Assembly (NCBI GenBank): GCA_963978905.1
Contig: OZ022256.1
Location: 39,976,001-40,040,000, forward strand
Length of the DNA: 64,000 nucleotides
Reading direction: 5' to 3'
From: Trichostrongylus colubriformis
Taxonomy: Eukaryota; Nematoda; Chromadorea; Rhabditida; Trichostrongylidae
Shown here: one piece after another, positions 10,541-22,500 of the stretch
Numbering within the stretch: the stretch's first letter is position 1
Layout of the letters: the number at the start of each line of letters is the position of its first letter
Translations under genes and position numbers: made by a program
The notes under the pieces: model-generated
What the model saw: only the letters and a program-made list of their open reading frames with translations
The model's database searches: none
Told to the model about the DNA's origin: nothing

Positions 10541-13050
10541 GAGAGTTTTAGCGCATCGGCGATTTGGCGTGCCACGTCACTCTAGCAACCGCGGTCAGTT
10601 GAACGCGGCGCGTGCCAACGTGCGGTTGTTTTCTTTTTCTGCTATTTCCTTTTCGTAATTTTCCATATCTTATCGAAAGCCGATATCTGTTATGGCAAAT
10701 ATCCAAAATCGCGGATGCGCCAATACTTTCACCTTGCGATTAATACGTATCTTATCCTTTACGCAAACGCGCCAATTCTCTCGAATCGCGGATGCGCCGA
10801 TCCGCCAATTGTCTCAAATCGCAGATGCGCAAATGAGCTCATTTTCTCGGTCGATACGTGTATTTAACTTTACGCCAATGCGCCAAAACTCTCATTTAGT
10901 TGGGTATGGCATAACAAATTGAATAAGAGCTTTAGCGCACCGGCGCATCCGCGATTTGGGATTTTTGGCATGCCACGTCACTCTAGCAACCGCGGTCAGT
11001 TGAACGCGGCGCGTGCCAACGTGCGGTTGATTTCTTTTTCTCCTATTTCCTTTTCGTAATTTTCCATATCTTATCGAAAGTCGATATCGAAAGCCGCACG
11101 TTGGCACACACCGCGTTCAACTGATCGCGGTTACAAGAGTGACGTGGCACGCCAAAATTCCCAAATCACTGATGCGCAAATGTGGGCGCTACTGGAGTTG
11201 GGGGGGGGGGGCACTCGACAAAAGCATAAGTTGCCCCCAATTTCTGTTTATAGACACTCTCAAGGTTATTTTATGCCTAGATACAGCTAACTAACTGAAA
11301 AAACAAACTATCCTCCATCAGAATATAACGAGAAATTCACTTCAACTAGACTAAACAACCACTTACGCATATTCGCCTAAGCCTAGGGAAAGGGAATCTC
11401 CTTCCCCAAGGCTTAGGCTAACATAGGATGGAAAAAAAGCACGAATTTGCTTCATTAGAATCGTTTCTATGCAGTATTCGAAGCCGATTCGGCTAGCGCT
11501 ATGGCTTCTCTGCGCTCTATCCCTGCGTTAGAGACGCAGAGCACAGTGCGCTGGCCCTCCCAACTCCAGTAGCACCCAAATGTGCTCATTTTCTCGATCG
11601 ATACATATATTTAACTTTACGCCAATGCGCCAAAACTCTCATTTAGTTGGGTATGGCATACCAAATTGAATGAGAGTTTTAGCGCATCGGCGCATCCGCG
11701 ATTCGGAATTTTTGGCATGCCACGTCACTCTAGCAACCGCGGTCAGTTGAACGCGGCGCTTGCCAACGTGCGGTTGATTTATTTTTCTCCTCTTTCCATT
11801 TCGTGATTTTCCATATCTTATCGAAAGTCGATATCGAAAGCCGCACGTTGGCACACACCGCGTTCAACTGATCGCGGTTACAAGAGTGACGTGGCACGCC
11901 AAAATTCCCAAATCACTGATGCGCAAATGTGCTCATTTTCTCGATCGATACGTATATTTAACTTTACGCCAATGCGCCAAAACTCTCATTTAGTTGGGTA
12001 TGGCATGACAAATTGAATAAGAGCTTTAGCGCATCGGCGCATCCGCGATTTGGAATTTTTGGCATGCCACGTCACTCTAGCAACCGCGGTCAGTTGAACG
12101 CGGCGCTTGCCAACGTGCGGTTGATTTATTTTTCTCCTCTTTCCATTTCGTGATTTTCCATATCTTATCGAAAGTCGATATCGAAAGCCGCACGTTGGCA
12201 CACACCGCGTTCAACTGATCGCGGTTACAAGAGTGACGTGGCACGCCAAAATTCCCAAATCACTGATGCGCAAATGTGCTCATTTTCTCGATCGATACGT
12301 ATATTTAACTTTACGCCAATGCGCCAAAACTCTCATTTAGTTGGGTATGGCATGACAAATTGAATAAGAGCTTTAGCGCATCGGCGCATCCGCGATTTGG
12401 AATTTTTGGCATGCCACGTCACTCTAGCAACCGCGGTCAGTTGAACGCGGCGCTTGCCAACGTGCGGTTGATTTATTTTTCTCCTCTTTCCATTTCGTGA
12501 TTTTCCATATCTTATCGAAAGTCGATATCGAAAGCCGCACGTTGGCACACACCGCGTTCAACTGATCGCGGTTACAAGAGTGACGTGGCACGCCAAAATT
12601 CCCAAATCACTGATGCGCAAATGTGCTCATTTTCTCGATCGATACGTATATTTAACTTTACGCCAATGCGCCAAAACTCTCATTTAGTTGGGTATGGCAT
12701 GACAAATTGAATAAGAGCTTTAGCGCATCGGCGCATCCGCGATTTGGAATTTTTGGCATGCCACGTCACTCTGGCAACCGCGGTCAGTTGAACGCGGCGC
12801 GTGTCAACGTGCGGTTGCTTTCTTTTTCTTCGCTTTCCATTTCGTTATTTTCCATATCTTATCGAAAGCCGATATCGAAAGCCGCACGTTGGCACGCACC
12901 GCGTTCAGCTGATCGCGGTTACAAGAGTGACGTGGCGCGCCTAAATTCCCAAATCGCGAATGCGCCGATCCGCCAATTCTCACAAATCGCGGATGCGCAG
13001 ATGCGCTCATTTTCTCGATCGATGCGTATATTTAACTTTACGGTGATGCG
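10540..13050 (+). repeat. 347-base satellite; each unit contains a long hairpin
   Basis: Units repeat at exactly 347 bases (for example 11639, 11986 and 12333), with more diverged units at both edges. In each full unit two ~84-base arms face each other around a ~62-base AT-rich spacer; in the unit at 12027-12270 the inner ends are CCAACGTGCGG and CCGCACGTTGG. The ~117-base linker carries TCGATCGATACGTATATTTA. The identical 71-codon - strand frames (11639-11854, 11986-12201, 12333-12548) follow from the repetition and are not called. One unit is split by the element at 11185-11576. Confidence 0.93.
11185..11576. mobile_element. Non-autonomous DNA transposon (8-base TSD) inside the satellite
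   Basis: The 392-base insertion is bounded by inverted ends (left GGCGCTACTGGAGTTGGG, right end reading GGTGCTACTGGAGTTGGG on the other strand) and by the 8-base direct repeat CAAATGTG at 11177-11184 and 11577-11584. Neighbouring 347-base units keep the uninterrupted site GCGCAAATGTGCTC, which proves insertion. The left end has a run of 12 G. The interior contains a palindrome around CCTAAGCCTAGGGAAAGG. Eight-base duplications fit hAT-like (or P/Merlin-like) transposition; the superfamily is inferred. Confidence 0.88.
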
Positions 13051-13130
13051 CCAAAACTCTTATTCGATTTGATATGTACACAGCATTAGAAACTCTTTTC
13101 ATTGTAATTCCGCTCTGAACCACTTATTTG

Positions 13131-13627
13131 AAGCCGACGATGTCTGCTCCTGACATGTGACGCCCAAGTGATGAACGGTTTTGCCCCACCGAGGTTCGTG
13201 GCTGTCCAGTACTGTTAGTTCCATCTACATTACAAACGAGTGTCGCCCATTCCGCGTAATCAGGAGGTTGGAGCTCCTCAATTCCAACTTATTATTATTT
13301 ACTTTTGCAGAATACAGCTCTAAAATGCTTTTCAGTTCGTACATTTCTGCGAGTCCCCAGCCACATGATCTCTGCCACCTACCGCCATATAGACGTGATC
13401 AACTGATATGTGGGGCTCTCTGTTGATCTTACCCATGCGCGACCCGTATTCGGAAGACCTCCTCGATGCCGACGATGCCTGCTCCTGACATGTGATGTGC
13501 CCAAGTGAAGAACGGTTTTGCCCCACCGAGGTTCGTGGCTGTCCAGAACTGTTAGTTCCATCTACATTACGAACGAGTGTCGTCCATTCCGCGTAACCAG
13601 CAGGTTAAAGCTCCTCAATTCCTACTT
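13131..13627 (+). repeat. Two ~165-base direct copies, ~333 bases apart
   Basis: The stretch from GCCGACGATG through CACCGAGGTTCGTGGCTGTC and TAGTTCCATCTACATTAC to GCTCCTCAATTCC occurs at about 13131-13290 and 13465-13627 with few differences. The middle segment is unique. Short frames across both copies have no recognisable domain. Confidence 0.8.
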
Positions 13628-13639
13628 TTGCAGAAGCAT

Positions 13640-15210
13640 AACCTATAAATAAAGAAGGAGTTTGGTGTGTGTACTATTGTCTGTCCGTTCGATTCTCCGT
13701 TTTACCAGTAAGACAAGTGGGGAGGTCAGGTCAAGTTCGGGTTGGGTGGGCATGGCCAAGATGATCAGAGCGGACATGGGCAAGCCTGACTCCGCCCGCA
13801 GTAGGCGGGGCGTTCGCTGCATTGTCTTCAGATCAACGCTAAAATTCTTTCATCTCAAACTTCCACGGGCAGCGGGAGAAGGTGAACCAAGATGAGATCT
13901 ATATGTAGCAGTTAAGGGAAGCCCACCTTTAACGGGCGGAGCGTGCTGCAAGCGGCCGGTGCTTACTGCAACTGTTCATAACCCAGCTCCAGAGCAGTCT
14001 AGAGACTGAGGAAAAATCGCTGGAGATCAGCGAGATCTGAGCTGTTTCCAGTATATTTGAAGTGAGGGAAGACCCACCCACAGTGGGCGGTGCAAGCAAC
14101 CGAAATCGTGTTCACTCATGAAACATCATATTCTTCTCTAGAGCGGTCCAGGGACGGGGTGAAAACCAAAATGTGTAACAGCCGAAGTGGCAAAAATAAT
14201 GCCAAATGATCACGTTAGGCGGAGCCTTCGCTACGATGTTGATTGAAAATATCAGTGTTTGTGCCGAAGGCTGGAAACGGCTTATGGACAGTTGAAATCC
14301 TATAACATCATGCACCACCGATTGATATTGATCGGAAATATCGGTTTTTGTGCAGAAGGTGTCTTTACTGCACACTACTTTACCAGACTATGTCAGACTC
14401 CGCTCACTGTGGACACTATGGACGAGGCCTGCGTTAAAATGTTCCGTGTTCAGATGCAAAATTCTATAATTCTTTCCAAGGAGCCCATGAGTCGGGATAA
14501 CATAACCTATATACAAACCAGTAGTTGTTGTGTCTGTTAAGTTGTCTGTCTGTCCCAAGCGAAATTCTATACTGCCTGAAAAACAAGCGGGGGAAGTCAG
14601 GTCATGTTAGGGTTGGATAGGTTTTGCTAAGAGATGAACAGGTAGCACATGGACCATGTCAGACTCCGTCCCCTGTGGGAGGGGCGTGCGTTACAATGTT
14701 CGGTGTCCAAATGCAAAATTCTATAATTCGTTCCAAGAGAGCCCAGGAGTCGGGATGAGGTGGGCCAAAATGAGTCAAGGGAGTTTGTGACTGCTGAAGA
14801 GACCTACCGGCTCCTTCGCTGTAATTCGTTCCAAAAGAACCAGGAGTAGCGATAAGGTAGGCCAAAATGAGTGAAGGGTGTATGTAGTAGATGAAGAATA
14901 CACGCCTTCAGTAGGCGGAGCACGCTCCACGTAGGTGGTGCTTAACGAGCGTTTATAATTTGTCTCAGGTGCAGCCCAGAAACTGCGAAAAAAATCGATG
15001 GAGATTAGTGCTGTCTAGGCGGTGTTGCACATTATTGAGGTAGGTGGAGGCCCGCCTACAATGGGCGGGACGTGCAATCACCAATATCGTGCTCACTCAT
15101 AAGAAATATAACACCGCCCGGAGCGGTCTAAAGTGCCGTAGAGAGCGGGAGTAATTCGATGCTGCTAGAGTGACAAAAATAATGTCAACTGATCACGGTA
15201 GACGGGCCGT
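13640..15210 (+). repeat. Degenerate repeat field with leader motif sites 3 and 4
   Basis: Leader motifs (CCTATAAATAAAGAAGGAGT at about 13642; CCTATATACAAACCAGTAGT at about 14507), each followed by TGTCTGTC tracts, head GC-rich blocks with AGTAGGCGGGGCG-type palindromes. Two decayed 117-base units lie at 14223-14365 and are followed by the same TGCACACTACTTTACCAG stretch as at 10190. The region reads as older, diverged copies of the elements seen intact upstream. No gene is seen. Confidence 0.6.
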
Positions 15211-15560
15211 CATCAGGATATTGGCTGAAAGTATCGGTTTTTGCGAAAGGCTGCAAACGTCTTATGGACCATAGACTCAGTGAGTACCGTCATGAAAGAT
15301 GAAATCCTGGAAAATCATCAGCAAGCCACACCAATAGGTGAAGCTGTTGCAGAACTTCAATGAAGTCCTATTGGTCGACATCGATCGAAATCATAGATCT
15401 CTATGCAAAGAGCTGAACAGGTAATGGGATCTCATTGAATGATTACAGTCGCAGAGGTTGAAAAACTGCAGCATCATGTGCTATAGGTCGTAATTGTCGG
15501 TTTTCTTACAGAGGGCCGGGCAATGAGATGGGCCACACCAGTGGATGGACATAATTGCAG
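15211..15560 (+). repeat. Outlying, diverged 117-base satellite units
   Basis: GAAAGTATCGGTTTTTGCG followed by CTTATGGACCATAGACTCAG and GAAATCC is recognisable as a 117-base unit at 15211-15330. A weaker unit follows to about 15560 (GTCGGTTTTCTTACAGAGGG). Divergence increases with distance from the homogeneous core at 7640-10185. Confidence 0.6.
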
Positions 15561-15710
15561 AAGCTTACATTCTGTAGAGCTTATTGCATGTAGATCGATA
15601 CCTATTGCTATAATGGACCTTTGTAAAGATGGCTGTAAATGGACTACCCCTCAGCACAAATGTAAAATCTATGTATTGATTTCCGTCAAACCACATTGCT
15701 GTGCAATTTC

Positions 15711-15857
15711 TTTTACATCATTTCGCCCACAGCTCGCTTCGCACCGGTGTCCCGTAACGCGATGTAGATCGCGAAGCTCACCTGTTTACATCATTTCGCC
15801 CACAGCCCGCTTCGCACCGGTGCCCCGTAACGCGATGTAGATCGCGAAGCTCACCTG
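15711..15857 (+). repeat. 73-base tandem duplication
   Basis: TTTACATCATTTCGCCCACA through CACCGGTG and GCGATGTAGATCGCGAAGCT to CACCTG occurs twice with an offset of 73 bases and two to three differences. The unit contains GCTTCGC and GCGAAGC, so it can form a short hairpin. No coding role is seen. Confidence 0.85.
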
Positions 15858-16560
15858 GTGTAATTTGAAAACCAGAAATTGAAGCAGCTGCGGCGAAGAA
15901 GGCATATATGTTGTCTGAACACTTCTCATCACTAACTACAACTTGTACCGACACATCACGCAACATACTAGTAAGGTGGCCAACCCGAGCGATGTCACAG
16001 ATTACAGTCAGTTACTATTGTGCATTTTGAAATTTGAATTTTTGCCCAGGACTCACGCACGTGTTTCTTGTATAGCCCCAATAATCACTCCGAAACTCGT
16101 CCCAGCCTCACCAAAAGAAATAATAGAGTTGTATTTTTGTGGTATCCCTATCTTGTCGGAATGGAGAGCAACATACTCATACCTGGCCTCTGGCAGTCAG
16201 ATATGGTCATGCTTCCCAGAATTACCAATTATCCATCGGTAAGCAGCACTGTTTGATCAAAAAGAAAATGACATAAATTACTGATGGTTCATTTCGAGTG
16301 TGTCCTATGAACACCCAGGGCATTAAACTCTCCATAGAGATAGTAAAATAAATAATATATTATCTATCTCAGGTTCTGGGGCAGAATGAACTGAGTTGCT
16401 GTGACTGAGTTCATCCTTCGTATGTACATACGTTTATGGTGAATTACCTACCCAGTTTCTTGCACTATTTCAAGCTCAAGGTTTTCTAGTGCCTAAAACG
16501 GGAGAGCATAGTGTAAGCATTCGCTGAAACCTCTTCTCTTCCCATGAGTGATGACTCACT
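15858..16560. other. No gene recognised
   Basis: Overlapping frames of 99 and 62 codons (15943-16242, 16068-16256, both +) lack recognisable motifs. AT-rich sequence with an AATAATATATTAT-like tract near 16350 follows. Nothing assignable was found. Confidence 0.3.
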
Positions 16561-16830
16561 GAATTCCGCGGGGTTACGGTACTAACCTATATATTTCAGG
16601 TCCGACGCCGCCTCGAGGACAGAGAGGAACGCTCGAGCCCCGAACCCGGTCTCCTTGGACCCATCCACCGTCCGCTCCGACTACTGTACCTCCAACGTCA
16701 CCGCCGAGCCCACCACTTCCACTTCAGCGACCGGACTGATCCCCATTTGCTGCTTTATTCATAATAAATCTGTATTATTCCGGTTGTTGTCCTAACAGAC
16801 GCACTGGGGGATCTGGTGGCAGAACCACCA
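16560..16830 (+). mobile_element. Possible solo-LTR remnant
   Basis: A GC-rich block of different composition from its flanks runs from about 16600 into ATAATAAATCTGTATTATTC (a poly(A)-signal-like AATAAA at about 16763) and ends GACGCA, followed by CTGGGGGATCTGGTGGCAGA. An LTR end followed by a TGG-starting primer-binding-like stretch would look like this. No partner LTR or coding region was found, so the call is tentative. A terminal exon of an unidentified gene is the alternative. Confidence 0.35.
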
Positions 16831-19565
16831 ACATGACTATAGTTTGCCTCATTGTTTATTTCGTTTCGGTAGTCATTTTATGGAAGACACTCATTTCTTC
16901 GAAAGTTGCATGGAGAAGAAATGAAATTTGGCGATTGGAGTTTTGGCCACCGAGACAATCGTATTTTGGTTGTACATACACTGCACAGAATGCCGTTGAT
17001 TACAAATATTTGAAAAATTCTAGGAAACTCGTGTTCATGGCGAATTCTCAGAACCGTGACTTGAGTTTGTACCAGCGATCGCTCAATTTTTTTCAAGTGT
17101 TTGGCATCATCACAGCGAGTAGTGTTTTCGAAAACATGTTGTTCAGTAGGAACGCTGGACGTATTGATCCTGGACGGCGAAAGGGGCGGACGAACCACCA
17201 GTGATTTTTGTCTGCATTTTTCTTCGTGATCATATGTCAAGAATAAAAGCCCTATTGTGCTGGTAGACCTCTCTGATGTTTATTTTGTACACGCTTCCTG
17301 CAACTGCGCTAGTTTATTTTGCTTCATATCCTTGGAAACTGGAAGGGGAGGGGACAAGGACGAAACTGGGAGCAATGTTCTTTGCAGGCGAATGGATCGA
17401 TTATAATGGTTAATCCGTAGCGAAATTCGCGTTAAAAAGACCGCCTTTGGGTCTTCATCCCGATCTCCTCGCGATGACCCACGAGCCGCAGCGCTTCATT
17501 GACTGAGTTGTTGCCATGGGGGGGGGGGGGGCAACGTTCGCGGCAGGCTGGTATCACCCAGCATCTACAGCTCGGCGGTTAGTTATGCTGAGCCAGAAAG
17601 GAGTGAGAAGGGCGTTCGATTTCCTCGCTTTTGGCCGCTTCGTACCTCTCTTTTCTGTTATGACACCACTTAGCGCCTAGACTTTCATAATGTTCAGCTG
17701 GCGAAAATTATCCTTCTGCTATCATTAACCTCGACATCCACGTCAGTCCAACGAAATGTTTGCCTCATGGACTCGGGGAGAAACGAGCAACTTGACGGTT
17801 ACTAGAAACTATGAGTTGATGAAAACAGTATCGTTTTTTACCTATGGGTTGCAGTTTTCGTACTATTCTTCAAAGTGAAGGATAGTTATGTGGCTCTACT
17901 TGGAGTAGCGAGAAATAAACAGGAGAAAGCGACTATGAGAATAACATGTTCGAGTTCTGAGGTCATCCCTGCTGTCCAAAGGTACGCCGTTTTAACAGCG
18001 CAGTCGCAGAAGATCATAACTCTGCACAACACTAGTTTGGAGCCAAACAAAAATCATCAGACAGAGCACATTTTTTCAAAGATTATCGAGCGTATCTGAC
18101 TCTTGCTCTGAGTTCGAAAATTGCTTTAAAATCTAAACATGTTGAAAGGCGATTATAGCATTCTTTTCTTCGTTTATCGGTCTTTTAGAAACTCGTTGAG
18201 GTGCGAAAAACTGGTGGTCCGTTCGGTTCACATAGAGTAACGCAGAATTTTTGATTCGTACACTCTTTTCTTGTTCTTCTGTGGAACATGGAGTGGCTAT
18301 GACGGCCTCCGTTCCGAGAAACTCCACAGTGCGCCATTTAAGACCCTTGTCCCACTGAGCGTACATCTTCAAGACTGCTTCCTTGCTATCCACGAGATGG
18401 CAGTATCCGTGCCAAAACTAGACGTCATGTTGCGAGCTGAGCTTCCGCAGCTTCTGAAGGTTCCGAGGCGTCGGGTGTTCTCAAATATTAGCTATAACAA
18501 CAACCGTTCTGAGAAATTCCCAGTTCTGCAAACACTGACGAAACAGATAATTTTTCTCCACATTATGGTATTAGAGTAATCCGGGTAATGACAGAGATGC
18601 TTTGTGAAAATCATGCAGAAATAGTCAATGGGCAGAACGGTGGGAACTTTTTGTCCGGACCAACACTATACTATTCGGAGGGTTTATTATCGTGAAGGTC
18701 GAGCCTGCTCTTATTTTCTGATTCATCATCACCTACAAACCAACGACTGTTGTTGTCCGCACTTGCCGATCCAAGTCGTCAGTTTCCATTCTTTTAAGCA
18801 TGAAACTCTCGTCTGTCACAGCTCTCGTGTTCAGTTCCGCCGTATTCCGTGTACACACCCATCTGTTCCACCGATCCTCGCAATTCGCAAGATTGATTAA
18901 TTCTATTTCATATCCAAGATCCCATTTATTGCGTTCAAGAGAAAGTATTGTGACTAACTGGTTAACCTCCTTGGGTCAGGAAGACCCTTGAATGGCTACC
19001 CAGGTTGCACCCCTGTCGCGGCGTCCGCTGTGCCATGACAGAGCTACGACACAAACTAGCCACGTCCGCCTAAGTTGACCTTGCTTTCACCGTTCGTCTG
19101 CAAGGCAATCGAAGCTTGCGAACTATTGCAATGAGATAGAATAACACAGAGATTCTAATGGTGAAAGCAATGTTCTGCACTCGCACAAGGAGTGTGGTGA
19201 ACGGAAAACAACGTATTTTTACTGTTCTTGTGTTTCAATTCGCTTTTCTTCGTTAGTAAATAATCAGAACCCATACTTTCACTGCTCAGTTACTGATCGT
19301 AACGCTCAACCTTGCCCGAGGTGTGTCTCAGAGAAAGGTTTTTTAGGAAGCGAATCTTACATTTTGTGAGAATTTCTCCTCAATTTTCTGTCGAGTCACG
19401 ATCCAGCATTATGTTGAGGGCTGCGGCCTTCCACTCTCTTTTGAGAATTCCTCAACCCATGCTTGACTCTGTGACATGACCTTTTTACAAGCTCATCCTT
19501 TATCACTATGAGTGTTGTGCTTCGTATCGAGGCAGCCATTTACATTATTTAGCCACTCAATAAAT
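16831..19565. other. No confident gene between the LTR-like block and SDR copy B
   Basis: Several open frames exist (16833-17204 +, 123 codons; 16878-17240 -, 120 codons; 18133-18393 -, 86 codons; 18271-18579 +, 102 codons). The two longest are mirror images of each other and none shows a domain that can be named. A run of 13 G lies at 17519-17531. A frame at 18800-18991 begins with a weak signal-peptide-like stretch (MKLSSVTALVFSSAVF) but has no supporting structure. Confidence 0.35.
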
Positions 19566-19570
19566 ATCTA

Positions 19571-19578
19571 GTTCAGGT
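19571..19578 (+). promoter_or_regulatory. Possible trans-splice acceptor of SDR copy B
   Basis: GTTCAG at 19571-19576 directly precedes GT and the start codon at 19579. An AG acceptor a few bases before ATG is typical of spliced-leader trans-splicing in nematodes. The tract is less T-rich than at copy C, so this is a moderate call. Confidence 0.45.
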
Positions 19579-22500
19579 ATGGCCCCATACTCGGTAATGG
19601 TAACGGGTGCCAACCGTGGTCTTGGTCTTGGTCTTGTGAAGGAATTTCTGAAGAACAAGGAAATTTGTCAAGTAATAGCGACCGCTCGTAATCCAGACAA
19701 TGCAAAGGTAAGCGGGGTGGTGCAATGAAAGAAGGAGACCCTTCAACGTTCAACCGTGAGGTACCTGTTTACTTCGTTTTGATTCAGGCATCCCACATTT
19801 GTTAGTCTTCACCGAAAGGCGACATTTAATCCCGTGCTCATTTCGGATGGAGATTGATTTCAGAAATACCCGATGCACTAATTATATGCTCTAAGGAACT
19901 GCATCCTCCTCTTTCTAAACGTATTATTATTGATGTGTTGTTTTCCTTATTATAAGTGGCTACCCGGGAAGTAATACTTTACAGTGGCATCCATTGATTT
20001 GTAATATTTGCATAGTCTACGGGACTTATAATTTTCAAAGACCTACTATATTCTAAATCCTTTATCACGCTTGTTCCAAAAAAGCCTCCACGTAGTAATC
20101 CACTTAAGTTATAGGCCAGTCAGTATCACCTCAGTTTTCTGTAGGGTGTTCGAGAAAGTGATCAAAGAGTTGTAGTTGAGCATTTGGAAAGTAATGGAGT
20201 ACTGCATGAAAGCCAGCGGCTTTAGGAAAGCCAAGTCAACAGTAAGGCAACTGCTTGAATCTCTGAATGACTGGACCGTTGCTTTGGATGGAAGAAATGA
20301 CGTTGATGTAATAAACTTGGATTTTTCTAAAGCGTTCGATAAGGTGATTAATTCAAAGCTCGTGGTTAAAATGAATCATTTAGGTTACATCCCCGGATAG
20401 TTTCGTGGATTGATTCCTTTTTGTGGTGTCGCTCCTTCCAAGTAAGAATCAAGGAATCCTTCTCTAGTATTAGATTTGCTCCAAGCGGTGTTCCTCAAGG
20501 AGGAGTCTTATCACCGGTGTTGTTTTGCATTTACTTATATGACCTTCCGTTTGTTGTTAAGGACTCAGGTGTGAAATGTAAACTTTTTGCTGATGATTTG
20601 AAAAATTTACAAAACAGTAGCTGATGAACGTGACGTATCCATTATACAAGAAGCTATTAATGCCATGGTTGGGTGGTCCCAACTTTGGGAATTACCATTG
20701 GCCCTTGAGAAAACTTCAGTCTTACACATAGGTCAAACCCGGCCCACCAACACTTATTACGCGGGCGACTGTGAGCTAGGAAATGTTAGTGAAGTCAAAG
20801 ATATGGGCATAGTCATTGATAGTAAGCTGACATTTGAACCTCACTGTAACTTTATAGCTAAGAAAGCCGAAGCTAGACTATTCCAGCTTCTGAGAAGTTT
20901 ATATACCGATGACCCTTATACGCCTATAAAGCCATACAAAATGTATATCCGTCCCATAATGGAGTATGGGACAGCGGTGTATTTCCCTCATATGAAAAGT
21001 TGATATTGATTAGAAGCTGTCCAAAACAATTTTACCAGAAAATTGTTGATTCGCGCGTTGGGCTTCAACTACAGGGCCATACCCAGAGGTGTTATTAGAA
21101 ACAAGATGCTTGGGCTTGAGTCTCTTGAATGCAGAGGTAAAAAAATTGATTTAATCATGTTATATAAAATTATTACAGGCAGAGCCTCGGTTGAAATCAA
21201 GAAACTCTTCGTGCTCCTTCCATCCATTACACGGGGTGGTAAATATAAAATTCTATGCCCTAGATCGAAGACGGGTATTAGATCCAGATTTTTTCTGTGC
21301 GCGCTTCTTCTGAGTTCAGCAAGTTTTGCAAAAAGTCTCTGATGCCTTCTATTATTGCTCAGCTCAAGTCTTCTATGAGCAAGTTTTACAGTTAGGACCC
21401 TTGCTTTCCTGCTTTTACTGCTATGATTATTGGAAATTGGTGATTGGTTGTTCCCAATTTCTTGTTTGTTGTTTTTTTTATTGTACTAACATATTCTATA
21501 TGTTTTATGAATGTTGGGACAACCATCCCATTTCATGTACACCTTGTACATGTAATAAATTAAATTAAATTAAACGTTCAGCCGTGAGGTACCTGTTTAT
21601 TTCGTTTTGATTCAGGCATCCCACATTTGTTAGTCATCACCGAAAGGCGACATTTAATCCCGTGCTCATTTCGGAGGGAGATTGATTTCAGAAATACCCG
21701 ATGCACTAATTAGATGCTCTAAGGAACTGCATCCTCCTCTTTCTAAACGTATTATTATTGATGTGTTGTTTTCCTTATTATAAGTGGCTTCCCGGGAAGT
21801 AATACATTACAGTGGCATCCATTGATTTGTAATATTTGCATAGTCTACGGGACTTATAATATTCAAAGACCTACTATATTGACTGTAATATTGACTCGCC
21901 GCCAGCAGAAATGTTGGGTAACGGAGTCCAACTCCTCTTTTTCCACCGCATAACCGTTTGAACTATTATCCTTTCTCTAGATTTCTTCACCTTTTCCATT
22001 CGCTACTTCTTCCGTAGTTGGCTCACTTAAGTGCAGTCACCTCATGTTTACGGACACTACCCCCTTCTCGTGGTGGTTGTTGCACGCCTCGCAAAGCATC
22101 TGAAAACTTTTCGATAAGCAGTTCCTCTGGAACGACTTGAGCATATCCTTGAATATTCCTACGTCTGTGCAATATAACAGGGAAACAGTCACAATGACAC
22201 GTATGAGCTTTCTGTTTATTGCTTTGTAGACGAAAACGGTCAACATGAGACGCAACAGCTACTTCCACTTGTAAAATGTGCTTCTTTGAAGTGTGTTCCA
22301 GCTGATTATCGTTGTGGGATCCAACTCACACTGAGAAACTCATTTGGACGCGTCATGCTACATGAGGAAGACGCGTTCGAATTCCAAATTCCATCCCTTG
22401 CAACGTTCCTCTCAGAAGAAAAAGGGGTCCATGCTAGTTTTCAGAGCGGAAGTTAAGCGAAGAAAAACATAATTTGATAATCGCCTATGCGCATCTCGTC

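Noticed and set aside
11639..12548. Three identical 71-codon - strand frames
   Set aside because: They repeat every 347 bases exactly with the satellite unit and overlap its hairpin arms; no known domain.
16833..17240. Mirror frames of 123 (+) and 120 (-) codons
   Set aside because: Neither could be linked to a known family, and each is the shadow of the other; left as unassigned rather than called a gene.
20053..21880. Penelope-like element, because of the flanking LTR-like direct repeats
   Set aside because: The reverse transcriptase motifs ([21 protein letters not shown]) and the AATTA-type tail fit a CR1/jockey-like LINE, and the repeats lie outside the element's tail.
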